Assembly: GCA_963849695.1 (NCBI GenBank)
Contig: CAWKIT010000016.1
Location: forward strand, 124,001 to 188,000
Length of the DNA stretch: 64,000 nt
Direction: 5' to 3'
Source: DASSUW01 sp963849695
GTDB taxonomy: Bacteria; Actinomycetota; Thermoleophilia; Solirubrobacterales; Solirubrobacteraceae
Each line of letters begins with the position of its first letter. Position 1 is the stretch's first letter. A program made the translations under genes and the position numbers. The notes under the pieces were generated by a model. It was not told the origin of the DNA, made no database searches, and was given only the letters and a program-made list of their open reading frames with translations. Positions 8,718 to 16,202 of the stretch are shown here, one piece after another.

Positions 8718-9427
8718 GCGCCGGCGACCTCGCGGCCCACGACATCGCGCTCGTCCGCGCCGGCAACCCGAGCCCACTGACGCTGTCCGGCACGAACACG
8801 TGGGTGGTCGGGGGCTGGGTGGTCGACCCCGGGCCGGCTCTCGATGCGCATCTCGACGCGGTCGCGGCCGAGGTGGCTGCGCGCGGGGGAGCCGAGGGGA
8901 TCGCTCTGACGCACGATCACTCCGATCATGCGGCGGGCGTACGCGGCCTGCTCTCGCGCGTCGGTGACGTGCAGGTCGTCTCCGCGCGCGACGGCGCGGT
9001 TGAAGGCGACGTCTTCGGTCCGCTGCTCGCCATGGCGCTACCGGGCCACTCCGACGACCACCTCGCGTTCGTCGCCGGCCGCGCCGGGTTCACGGGCGAC
9101 GCGGTGCTGGGCGAGGGCAGCGTGTTCGTGTCGGGCAACCTTGCCGGCTACCTGGACGGGTTGCGGCGGCTGCGCGAGCTCGACCTCGGGGTGCTGTGCC
9201 CCGGCCACGGGCCGCCGGTCTGGGAAGTGCGGGCCAAGCTCGACGGCTACATCGCACACCGGCTGGAACGCGAGCGGCGCCTCGTCGAAGCACTCGAGCG
9301 CGGGCTTTCCGGCGAGGACGAGCTGCTCGATGCCGCGTGGTCGGATGCCCCGGCCCAGCTGAGACCGGCGGCCGCGCTGACGTTGCGGGCGCACCTCGAG
9401 AAGCTGCGTGACGAGGGGCGGGCGTGA
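8714..9427 (+). CDS. Metallo-beta-lactamase-fold hydrolase
   Basis: 237 residues with the zinc motif 'THDHSDH' near residue 70, a second His in 'LPGHSDDH', an Asp in 'FTGDAVL' and a late His in 'CPGHGPP', the full binuclear ligand set of LACTB2-like and glyoxalase-II-like enzymes. The substrate cannot be told from sequence; RNA, thioester and phosphodiester hydrolases all occur in this group. The start is TTG 8714, overlapping the sugar dehydrogenase stop (TTGA), so it is translationally coupled. Confidence 0.85.
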   Translation: MSAGDLAAHDIALVRAGNPSPLTLSGTNTWVVGGWVVDPGPALDAHLDAVAAEVAARGGAEGIALTHDHSDHAAGVRGLLSRVGDVQVVSARDGAVEGDVFGPLLAMALPGHSDDHLAFVAGRAGFTGDAVLGEGSVFVSGNLAGYLDGLRRLRELDLGVLCPGHGPPVWEVRAKLDGYIAHRLERERRLVEALERGLSGEDELLDAAWSDAPAQLRPAAALTLRAHLEKLRDEGRA

Positions 9428-9440
9428 GCGACGAGTGAGG

Positions 9441-9893
9441 TCACCCGAGCAATTGCCGCACGGTGTCGCGCCGGAAGTCGAAGATCCGCTCGAGGTCGCG
9501 GCGCACGATCGCCGCGTGGGCGACCGTGCCGAGCGCGCCGAGCGGCAGGGCGTACCGCACCCGGTCGCGAACCAGCGTCCCACCGGCTACGGCGGCGAAC
9601 TCGTGCCGGTGCACCCACAGCCGGTACGGGCCTCGCAGCTGCCGGTCCACGAACAGCCGGTCGGCTTCCCACCACTCGATCCGCGACGTCCAGCTGACCG
9701 GAATGCCGCGCAGCCGCAGCCGGTAGGCGATCTCGGTGCCGCGCGCCATCTCGATGGGCTCCGGCGTGAGCACGGCGAACCGCAGCCACGGTGGCGTGAT
9801 CCGCTCGAGGTTGCGGGCGCGTGCGAAAAACGCGAACACCGGCCGCGGCGGCGCCGCAACGAGCTGTTCGCGTTCGAGCAGATGGATCCTCAT
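9441..9893 (-). CDS. SRPBCC-fold ligand-binding protein
   Basis: 150 residues with the START-like opening 'FAFFARARNLERITPPWLRF' and 'PVSWTSRIEWWE', typical of the SRPBCC 'cyclase/dehydrase' relatives common beside redox genes in actinobacteria. It is expected to be a small cytosolic helix-grip protein binding a hydrophobic ligand. The ATG at 9893 was chosen because the upstream extension reads as the shadow of the anti-sigma gene. It is convergent with the hydrolase gene (13 bases apart). Confidence 0.85.
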   Translation of the reverse strand: MRIHLLEREQLVAAPPRPVFAFFARARNLERITPPWLRFAVLTPEPIEMARGTEIAYRLRLRGIPVSWTSRIEWWEADRLFVDRQLRGPYRLWVHRHEFAAVAGGTLVRDRVRYALPLGALGTVAHAAIVRRDLERIFDFRRDTVRQLLG

Positions 9894-9906
9894 CGGCGAT
9901 CGTGCT

Positions 9907-10602
9907 CTAAGCCCCGGCCGTGCGGCCTCGTAGCACCGAAGCGCCGGAGTGGCCCGGGTCACCGTCGCCCGGCTCGCGCGATACGTCGAAGAACTGGAAA
10001 CCGCCCGGGTCGACCGGCAGCGGGACGCTGACCGCCGCAGAGCCTTCACGATCCACCTCGAACGCTCCGAGCGACACCAGCTCACCGCCGCGGCCGAGGA
10101 GCCACAGCTCGTAGAAGCCGTCGCCGGCGAGCGGCTCCAGCCCGGACACGGTCAGGTTGACGCCGCGATCCGGTCCGGCCACGACCGCAGCGCGTCCCCG
10201 CGCCCCGGCGTCGGCGTCGGCGTCGACCGGTGCCAGGAAGGCCCGCTGCACGACCGGAGCCGGCGCGGAACGAGGCGGATCGTCCTCGGCGACGAGCAGG
10301 CCGACGCCGACCCCGACGGCGAGCAGCACGACCGCGAATGCGACCGCGGCGACCGGTCGCAACACCGGCCGGCGACCCCGCGTCCCTCGTGGCGCGGGCA
10401 GGGGAGCCAGCGGCGGCGGCGCGGGCGGCTGCCAGGCCGCGTCCGGCAGTCGCTCGAGCCGGTCAACGAGAGGTCGGAGTAGGTCGACGCGCTCACGCAG
10501 CTGCGGATCGCCGGCCATCGCGGTCTCGAAGGCGGCCGCTGCGTCGCGGTCGAGCTCACCGAGCAGGTACGCGGTCAGCTCGGGGTCCTCGCGGCGGCTC
10601 AC
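9907..10602 (-). CDS. Anti-sigma factor, RskA-like
   Basis: 231 residues: a cytosolic N-terminal helix bundle ('AYLLGELDRDAAAAFETAM', the anti-sigma domain pattern), a Pro-rich linker, one membrane helix at about residues 85-108 ('VAAVAFAVVLLAVGVGVGLLV') and an extracytoplasmic RskA-type domain ('YELWLLGRGGELVSLG', '…FFDVSREPGDGDPG'). By family it holds its cognate sigma factor at the membrane until proteolysis. The GTG at 10602 overlaps the sigma gene stop (GTGA). Confidence 0.87.
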   Translation of the reverse strand: MSRREDPELTAYLLGELDRDAAAAFETAMAGDPQLRERVDLLRPLVDRLERLPDAAWQPPAPPPLAPLPAPRGTRGRRPVLRPVAAVAFAVVLLAVGVGVGLLVAEDDPPRSAPAPVVQRAFLAPVDADADAGARGRAAVVAGPDRGVNLTVSGLEPLAGDGFYELWLLGRGGELVSLGAFEVDREGSAAVSVPLPVDPGGFQFFDVSREPGDGDPGHSGASVLRGRTAGA

Positions 10603-11165
10603 CGACGCTCCTCGTCGATCATCGTCCGCAGGGTCTCCAGGCCGCTGCGCATACGCGCCTTGACGGTTCCGAGCGCGATCCCGGTCTCGGCAGCGATCTC
10701 GGCCTGCGTCTGGTCGACGTAGAACCGGCGACGCAACAGGTCGGCCTCGCCCGCGGGCAGCCGCCCGAGCAGATGCGCGAGCTGCCACTGGTCGACCAGC
10801 GCGTCGAGCTGGCTGTCATCGCGACCGCGGGACTCGAGCAGCGCGATCGCGCCGCCCGGGTCGCGCGGTTCGGGAACCCGACGGCGCAGCTCGTCGATCG
10901 CGCGGCTGCGCGCGATCGTCATGATCCACGTCAACAGGCTGCCCCGCTCGGGGTCATAGCTGGCCGCTCGCTGCCACACCTCCAGGAATACCTGCTGCTG
11001 GACGTCCTCGGCGGCCGCACGATCCCGCAACACCCCGACCAGGAACCCGAACGTCGTGCGACCGTACAGCTCGTAGACGTCGCGCAGCGCATCGCCGTCG
11101 CGGCTGCCGAGCCGCCTGGCCAGCCGGCGCTCTTCGCGTTCGGGTCGCCGCTTCTCGCGAGCCAT
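10599..11165 (-). CDS. ECF sigma factor, SigK-like
   Basis: 188 residues with region 2 ('LYGRTTFGFLVGVLRDRAAAEDV…VFLEVW', 'GSLLTWIMTIARSRAIDELRRR') and region 4 ('LPAGEADLLRRRFYVDQTQAEIA…LGTVKARM'). It pairs with the overlapping RskA-like anti-sigma gene. The ATG at 11165 is taken over codons further upstream, which run into the divergent promoter region. By analogy with SigK/RskA it responds to envelope or redox stress. Confidence 0.92.
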   Translation of the reverse strand: MAREKRRPEREERRLARRLGSRDGDALRDVYELYGRTTFGFLVGVLRDRAAAEDVQQQVFLEVWQRAASYDPERGSLLTWIMTIARSRAIDELRRRVPEPRDPGGAIALLESRGRDDSQLDALVDQWQLAHLLGRLPAGEADLLRRRFYVDQTQAEIAAETGIALGTVKARMRSGLETLRTMIDEERR

Positions 11166-11258
11166 ACGACGCGCAAGTCTCGCGCATGCGGGGTCTTGGG
11201 CGACGACGGCATGAGGACCAGGCGTCACGACCGACACTACGCAGGCGCACCCGAGCCC

Positions 11259-11279
11259 GGTTGACCGAAGTCGTCAACC
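11259..11279. promoter_or_regulatory. Inverted repeat in the sigma/secreted-protein intergenic region
   Basis: GGTTGAC at 11259-11265 and GTCAACC at 11273-11279 are perfect 7-bp arms with a 7-base centre. They lie between the divergent sigma/anti-sigma operon (start 11165) and the secreted protein gene (start 11341). They may be an operator or part of a divergent ECF promoter. Confidence 0.3.
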
Positions 11280-11340
11280 AAAACGCCGTCGGCGGCCGTA
11301 GCAGGAAGCGTCAATGCCGATCCAAGCAGGAGGTCATAGC

Positions 11341-11937
11341 GTGTCCCTTCACGTCCCTCGCCCCCGTCGCCTGACCCTGGCAGCGCTCTCGTTGCTGGCG
11401 GTGCTCGCGATCGCCGCGGCCCCCGCCGCCGCCCGCGGCGGCGACCACCGAGCCTATGGCGCCACCACGCTCAAGCTCGACCCAGCCGCCGTCAGCGCCC
11501 TCACCGGGCTCGGCGTCACCCCGGCGCCGATCGCGCCGGCCCGCGCGCTCAGCGCCGACGAGCTGTCGTTCCCGATCACCAACTCGCTGCGCAACGCGCT
11601 CCGCACCGGCCTGATCCGCCACAGCGGCGGCATCTCGCTCACAGCCGGCCAGACCACGGTCAACCTGACCGACTTCGTCATCGATCCGCTGCGCGGCCAG
11701 CTCACCGCACTCGTCGGCAACGCCCGTGTACCGATCCTCGAGCTCGACTTCTCGCGCGCCCGGCCGACCCTCGGCTTCGGCACGCTCAGGCTCGGGCCGG
11801 TCGGCGGCTCACTCACCACACAGGCTGCCGCCGCGCTCAACGCCGCGTTCGGCCTGCCCGCCGGCACCGTCCCCGCCGGCCTGAAGCTCGGCGACGCAAC
11901 CGTCCGCTACCGGCTGTTCGGCGGCTGGCACCGATAG
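11341..11937 (+). CDS. Secreted hypothetical protein
   Basis: 198 residues with a clear Sec signal peptide (basic 'RPRR', hydrophobic 'LTLAALSLLAVLAIAAA', cleavage after 'APAAA') and a mature beta-rich domain: 'LDPAAVSALTGLGVTPAPIAPA', 'GLIRHSGGISLTAG', 'VNLTDFVIDPLRGQLTA'. The 'IRHSGGI' pattern resembles HtaA-like extracellular domains, but this is a weak resemblance. GTG 11341 is preferred over ATG 11314 because a perfect AGGAGG sits 7 bases before it. It is divergent from the SigK-like operon and could be one of its targets (inference). Confidence 0.75.
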   Translation: MSLHVPRPRRLTLAALSLLAVLAIAAAPAAARGGDHRAYGATTLKLDPAAVSALTGLGVTPAPIAPARALSADELSFPITNSLRNALRTGLIRHSGGISLTAGQTTVNLTDFVIDPLRGQLTALVGNARVPILELDFSRARPTLGFGTLRLGPVGGSLTTQAAAALNAAFGLPAGTVPAGLKLGDATVRYRLFGGWHR

Positions 11938-11960
11938 ACCGCCGCTGATGCTCGCCTGGA

Positions 11961-11987
11961 GCCGCGTCGGCCTTGCGCCGACGCGGC
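11961..11987. terminator. Bidirectional hairpin between convergent genes
   Basis: GCCGCGTCGG (11961-11970) and CCGACGCGGC (11978-11987) form a perfect 10-bp stem with a 7-base loop between the secreted protein stop and the convergent dehydrogenase stop. There is no U-tract, as is common for actinobacterial terminators. Confidence 0.65.
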
Positions 11988-12013
11988 CGGGCCGCCCGGC
12001 GCCGCGGCCGGCG

Positions 12014-13075
12014 CTAAGCAGCCGCCGAGGCCGCCTCGTCGACCCGCCGGCGGGCGATCTCGTCCGCCGCCTCCAGGGGCGTCGTCCCGGCGGCGTCGGC
12101 GTGATCGAGCACCGCGCGGACGGTGTCGGCGATCGCGCGGACCCGGAGCTCGGCCCGGTCGGTGTCGTAGCCCTCGGGCTCGAGCTCGACGGCGATGTTG
12201 ACGACGCCGCCGGCGTTGGCGATGAAGTCGGGCACCCACAGGATCCCGCGCTCGGCCAGCAGCTCGCCGACCGACTCATGGGCCAGCTGGTTGTTCGCGG
12301 CGCCGGCGATCGCACGCGCGCGCAGCCTCGGGACGAGCGCCTCGTCGAGCACGCCGCCCAGCGCGCAGGGAGCGAGGACGTCGACGTCGGCGGTCAGCGC
12401 CGAAGCCGGATCGGTCCACTCGGCGGCGAGGCGATCGGCCAGGCCCCGGCGGCGGTCGTCGATGTCGGCCAGCACGAGCTCGGCGCCGCCCTCCGCGAGC
12501 AGCTCGGCGAGCCGGCCGCCGACATGGCCGACGCCGACGACGGCCACCCGGCGACCCTCGAGCGAGGTGGTGCCGAACACGCGCTCGCACGCCACTCGGA
12601 TCGCGGCCTCGACCCCGAGCGCGGTCCACGGACTCGGGTCCCCTGAACCGCCGCCCTCGGTGGACAGCCCGGTGACGTAGCGGGTGTTCTCCGCGATCGT
12701 CTCCATGTCCGGCTCGGACGTACCGACATCCTCCGCCGTCAGGTACTGGCCGTCGAGCATGTCGACCGTGTCGGCGAAGTCGAGCAGCACTGCCCGGCGG
12801 TCGTCGCCGTCCGGTGCGGCGCTGCCCGCCGGCAGCATGATCACGCCCTTGCCGCCGCCCAGGGGCAGGCCGGCGACCGCCGACTTCGACGTCATCGCAC
12901 GCGAGAGCCGCAGCGCGTCCCGGACGGCCTCGCGCGTGTCGGCGTACGTCCACATGCGGCAGCCGCCGAGCGACGGTCCGCGCGCGGTCGAGTGGACGGC
13001 GACGATCGTGTAGAGGCCGGACCGCTGCCCGCGGCGGACGACCAGCGCTTCGTGTGTCAGCGGTTCGAGGTGCAC
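12014..13075 (-). CDS. Leucine dehydrogenase-like Glu/Leu/Phe/Val dehydrogenase
   Basis: 353 residues. The catalytic domain contains 'SKSAVAGLPLGGGKGVI' with the catalytic Lys. The NAD domain has 'VAVVGVGHVGGRLAELL' and ends with 'GAANNQLAH' and 'PDFIANAGGVV', standard for leucine/valine/phenylalanine dehydrogenases that reversibly deaminate branched-chain or aromatic amino acids. The GTG at 13075 is the only reasonable start after the open region shared with the next gene's antisense; the Shine-Dalgarno is weak. Substrate preference is not readable. Confidence 0.9.
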   Translation of the reverse strand: MHLEPLTHEALVVRRGQRSGLYTIVAVHSTARGPSLGGCRMWTYADTREAVRDALRLSRAMTSKSAVAGLPLGGGKGVIMLPAGSAAPDGDDRRAVLLDFADTVDMLDGQYLTAEDVGTSEPDMETIAENTRYVTGLSTEGGGSGDPSPWTALGVEAAIRVACERVFGTTSLEGRRVAVVGVGHVGGRLAELLAEGGAELVLADIDDRRRGLADRLAAEWTDPASALTADVDVLAPCALGGVLDEALVPRLRARAIAGAANNQLAHESVGELLAERGILWVPDFIANAGGVVNIAVELEPEGYDTDRAELRVRAIADTVRAVLDHADAAGTTPLEAADEIARRRVDEAASAAA

Positions 13076-13127
13076 GTGATGCCCGAACGAGCCTAGCGGC
13101 CGCTGGATCGCGTGCGAGCCGGCCAGA

Positions 13128-14582
13128 CTACGGGGACCGCGGGGATGGGTGCTCGGCGGGCGGTGAGGCGGGCTGGGCCTCGGCGGCCGGCGCCGCGGCG
13201 GGGGAGTCGGGCACCCCCGCCTCGGGCGCGACCGGCTCGGTCGAGCCGGGGATCGCGGCGGCGGGCGACTCGGTGGTCTCGTCGGAGAGCGGCGCCGGTG
13301 CGAGCACTCCGCCCGACTCCCCCGGCTCGTCCGACCCGGCCGCCGGCACGACGGGCTCCTGCTCCTCCTCCGCGACCGGTGCCTCCGCCACCGGCGCCAC
13401 GGCCGGCTTCTCGAGCGTGCGCTCGATCGACGGCGCACGAGCCTCCGTCATCTCGCGCGGCTCGGCGGCGGCAGGCCGGTGCCGGATCCTGGGCACAGAG
13501 GCGTACACCTTGTCGGGCGGAACGAAAGCGGGCCCGCGCGGCGCTTCGGCGGCCCGCGTCCCGGCAGCAGCCTCGACGGCGGAGCTCGCCGGAGCCTCGC
13601 GCCGGCTTTCCGTGAGGTGGCGGACCTCGACCGCGCCGCCGGCCGTCAGTGCCGCCGTGCAGACCACGGCCGCGACCTTGCAGGCGCTCACCGTCGCCAC
13701 GCCGCCGGCGGCCGCGGCGCCGCCACCCGCGGCAGCCGAGCCGCCCGCGGCGGCACCGCCGCCGGCCCCTCCGAAGCCCAGCAGCTTCGCGCCCGCCATC
13801 GCCAGCGGGCCCGCGCCTGCGGGGCTCAGGGCCGCGAACGAGCTGCGGATCCCGCGCAGCGCCGCCCGGTACTCCCGGCAGCCGTCGCACGTGCGCAGGT
13901 GCCGGCGCGCGCGGCCGGACGCCTTGACGCCGCGGTCATAGCTGCTCATCAGGTCGCTGCGGATCTCGTCGCAGTCGGCGTCACGCGCCTCGGCCGCCTC
14001 CACGAGTCCGAGCCGCGCTCGGACCAGCAGCGACTTGACTGCGGGAACGGTCACGTCGAGAGCTGCCGCGAGGTGGGCGTACGACATGCCGTCGATCTCG
14101 CGCATCAGCAGCGCCGAGCGCTGCTGATCGGGCAGCCGCCCGACGTCATCGACCAGCTGAGTGAGGTCGGCGCGCCGCTGCGCCTCCTCGATCGGGTCGT
14201 GCAGCGGCTTGCGGGAGACCTCGAACACGTCGGCGGCCGGCGGCACGGGCCGGCGCATGTGGTCGATGCAGCGGTTGTGCGCCACGCGGTACAGCCACGC
14301 GCGCAGGTGCACGGCCCGCTCGTCCGCGCGCAGCGCTCCGTAGGCACGTACGAACACGTCCTGCAGGACGTCCTCGGCGTCCTGGCGCGGACCGCTCCCG
14401 AGCATCTGGCGCACGTACGCGAACAGCCGCTGGCGGTAGCGGTCGTGGATCACGCTGAACGCCTCGTCGTTGCCGGCACGGAACAGCGCCAGCAGCTGCT
14501 CGTCGGAGCGAACCCGCAGGAGCGGGGTGCGGAGCGGCAGCCGGGTCAGGCCGGCCGGTGCGTGCAGTGCTGTGGCTTCCAC
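13128..14582 (-). CDS. ECF sigma factor fused to zinc-finger, membrane segment and Pro/Glu/Ala-rich tail
   Basis: 484 residues. Residues about 25-190 are an ECF sigma factor: region 2 'FSVIHDRYRQRLFAYVRQML…DAEDVLQDVFVRAYGAL', region 4 'LPDQQRSALLMREIDGMSYAHLAAALDVTVPAVKSLL'. A zf-HC2-like 'RRHLRTCDGCREYRAALR' (H-x3-C-x2-C) follows near 230, then a Gly/Ala-rich stretch, a hydrophobic segment ('VSACKVAAVVCTAALTAGGAV') and a roughly 170-residue tail rich in Pro, Glu and Ala. The anti-sigma-like zinc motif in cis suggests a self-inhibited or membrane-tethered sigma factor. A paralog with the same order lies at 36369-38005. The start is GTG 14582. Confidence 0.88.
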   Translation of the reverse strand: MEATALHAPAGLTRLPLRTPLLRVRSDEQLLALFRAGNDEAFSVIHDRYRQRLFAYVRQMLGSGPRQDAEDVLQDVFVRAYGALRADERAVHLRAWLYRVAHNRCIDHMRRPVPPAADVFEVSRKPLHDPIEEAQRRADLTQLVDDVGRLPDQQRSALLMREIDGMSYAHLAAALDVTVPAVKSLLVRARLGLVEAAEARDADCDEIRSDLMSSYDRGVKASGRARRHLRTCDGCREYRAALRGIRSSFAALSPAGAGPLAMAGAKLLGFGGAGGGAAAGGSAAAGGGAAAAGGVATVSACKVAAVVCTAALTAGGAVEVRHLTESRREAPASSAVEAAAGTRAAEAPRGPAFVPPDKVYASVPRIRHRPAAAEPREMTEARAPSIERTLEKPAVAPVAEAPVAEEEQEPVVPAAGSDEPGESGGVLAPAPLSDETTESPAAAIPGSTEPVAPEAGVPDSPAAAPAAEAQPASPPAEHPSPRSP

Positions 14583-14765
14583 GGGTAGCTCAGACGGTCA
14601 GCCGTCTCTGCCGACTCTAACCGGCCGGTCGGAGGAGAGTTGCTCCGAAGGTAGCCCGACTGTCTGAAGAGCCGCGCGTCAATGCGCCATATCGCACTAC
14701 TCACGAGCCTCCGCGGCCGTGGCGCGTCAAGGTCGATCCGAAGGGCGACACCTGGCCCTGCGAGC

Positions 14766-14993
14766 ATGCGAACTCTGGGAGCGTTCGGTGCGCTGACGAC
14801 GGCGGCGATCGCGGCACTCGGGCAACAGGACACCACACGCGGCGCGCTGCTGATGGCAGCGCTCTATGGGGCAGGAGCCGGAGCCTTGGCGGAGGCCGGT
14901 GTCCAGCGACTGCGCCGGGTCACGCCGGAAGCGGTCGAATCCATCCAGGAAGACGTCAAGGAAGCGGCGAAGGCGGTGCGGCGCGCCACCTGA
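14766..14993 (+). CDS. Small hypothetical membrane protein, 75 aa
   Basis: The Ala/Gly-rich N-terminal half could form two short membrane helices ('LGAFGALTTAAIAAL', 'GALLMAALYGAGAGALAEAG'); the C-terminal half is an amphipathic helix ('ESIQEDVKEAAKAV'). ATG 14766 is preferred to ATG 14682, whose extra 28 residues are Arg-rich and unlike the rest. There is no strong ribosome binding site. It diverges from the sigma factor gene. Function unknown. Confidence 0.5.
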   Translation: MRTLGAFGALTTAAIAALGQQDTTRGALLMAALYGAGAGALAEAGVQRLRRVTPEAVESIQEDVKEAAKAVRRAT

Positions 14994-15080
14994 GCCGCGA
15001 CCACGCCCCCGGCCTTTTAGCCCTCAATCCACCGATCCGCGCGGCGCCGAGGCATCCACGGGTCATCGGTAGATCGAGGC

Positions 15081-15368
15081 TTAGCTGTCGTCACTTTGCG
15101 AAAAGCCGTCCAAGAGCTCGGGCAGGCCGACGGAATCGCTGGTCTCGGCGATGTTGAGGCGGCCGACGGCCTCGGCGAAGCGCAGGTAGGTGTCGACGCT
15201 CGCGATCACGATGCGCGCGTCGATCGTCAGCAGCTCGATGCCTATGAGGGACACGCGTACGTAGGCGTCGATCACCAACCCCTTGTCGAGGATGATGTCG
15301 ATCACATCGGCCAGGCCGCTTGGGCGGGGCCGTTCCATATAGCCGCCCTGTCGTTGAGCTACCGCCAT
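15081..15368 (-). CDS. gvpA: Gas vesicle structural protein GvpA (GvpA/GvpJ family)
   Basis: 95 residues containing the GvpA core almost unchanged: 'LADVIDIILDKGLVIDAYVRVSLI' and 'IVIASVDTYLRFAEAVGRL'. GvpA polymerises into the ribbed wall of gas vesicles; GvpJ/M paralogs are minor wall or nucleation components. ATG 15368 gives a conventional 20-residue lead ('MAVAQRQGGY…'); a longer frame to 15434 looks spurious. No GvpF, GvpN, GvpK, GvpL or GvpO gene is recognisable in the window, so this copy is isolated. It may serve a cluster elsewhere or have another use. Confidence 0.92.
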   Translation of the reverse strand: MAVAQRQGGYMERPRPSGLADVIDIILDKGLVIDAYVRVSLIGIELLTIDARIVIASVDTYLRFAEAVGRLNIAETSDSVGLPELLDGFSQSDDS

Positions 15369-15587
15369 TCGGTTGCCATCCCCTCGTGGTTTCGTCTTGA
15401 ACTCGGCGTATGCCCGCGACTGTCGTTGCGGCAATCATGGGCGGGCCCTATCGGCGTGAAGGCGCTTGCCAGTCGCGTTGCTGCGGACGTCGCGGACCGG
15501 CTGACGCCGAGGTCCCCGCGGGACACGGGCATGTGCGGCCGGAGGCCGGCTGACTGACCCTGGGACGCGCGACGGCCCGCGCCGACC

Positions 15588-15863
15588 TCACGCCGTAGCG
15601 GCGGAGTCGCGCTCATCGCGCGCGTTACCGGCGCCCTTGCGGATGAGGAACCAGACCGCGACCGCCAGGCACGCCAGGAGCCCCATCACCGGGGTCAGGA
15701 GCGCGGCCACGAGAAGGCCGACGACCCCGGCCAGCAGTAGGGTCACGACGAGCCACCAGAACCCGAAGCCGCGGCCAGTGGTCAATCCTCGGAACGCGTC
15801 GCGGATCGACGACGGCGCGAACCTGAGGCGCCGACGCAGCCATCGGGAGCCCCTGGCAAACAT
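15588..15863 (-). CDS. Small membrane protein with two hydrophobic helices
   Basis: From ATG 15863 the protein has 91 residues: a basic, Trp-containing amphipathic N-terminus ('MFARGSRWLRRRLRFAPSS'), then two membrane helices in 'FWWLVVTLLLAGVVGLLVAALL' and 'MGLLACLAVAVWFLI', and a short charged tail. A TTG at 15905 would add 14 residues ('MRHALEWPLRWLRE'). It lies upstream of gvpA in the same direction, separated by about 220 bases. No family recognised. Confidence 0.52.
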   Translation of the reverse strand: MFARGSRWLRRRLRFAPSSIRDAFRGLTTGRGFGFWWLVVTLLLAGVVGLLVAALLTPVMGLLACLAVAVWFLIRKGAGNARDERDSAATA

Positions 15864-16202
15864 CTCGCGGAGCCACCGCAGGGGCCACTCGAGGGCGTGG
15901 CGCAAGCTTTCGAGTCGTCCCCGCGCCGGCTTGCCCGACGCAGCTCTCGGGTCACCATCCCGCTCGCTGCGCGCGCCGTCGCTCGATGCACGCTAGGTCG
16001 TGCGGTTGCTCCTGATTCACTGTGGCCTTCTCCCGCGGATTCCGGGCCCACGACGCGGGCCGTAGAAGGAGTTACTTCCCAGCTCAGAGCCGTCCGAACC
16101 CGGGGCGCCGACGGGCCGCCCGCCCGCACGCTCCCAACCCGCCGCTGCGCTGCACCGCGGTTACCGCCGGGCGCGAGGGCTCCGCCTGATTGAATCGGCT
16201 GT

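Noticed and set aside
15369..15587. Missing gas-vesicle genes around gvpA
   Set aside because: The gaps on both sides of gvpA and the neighbouring short frames were read for GvpO, GvpG, GvpK and GvpF-like patterns; none was seen.
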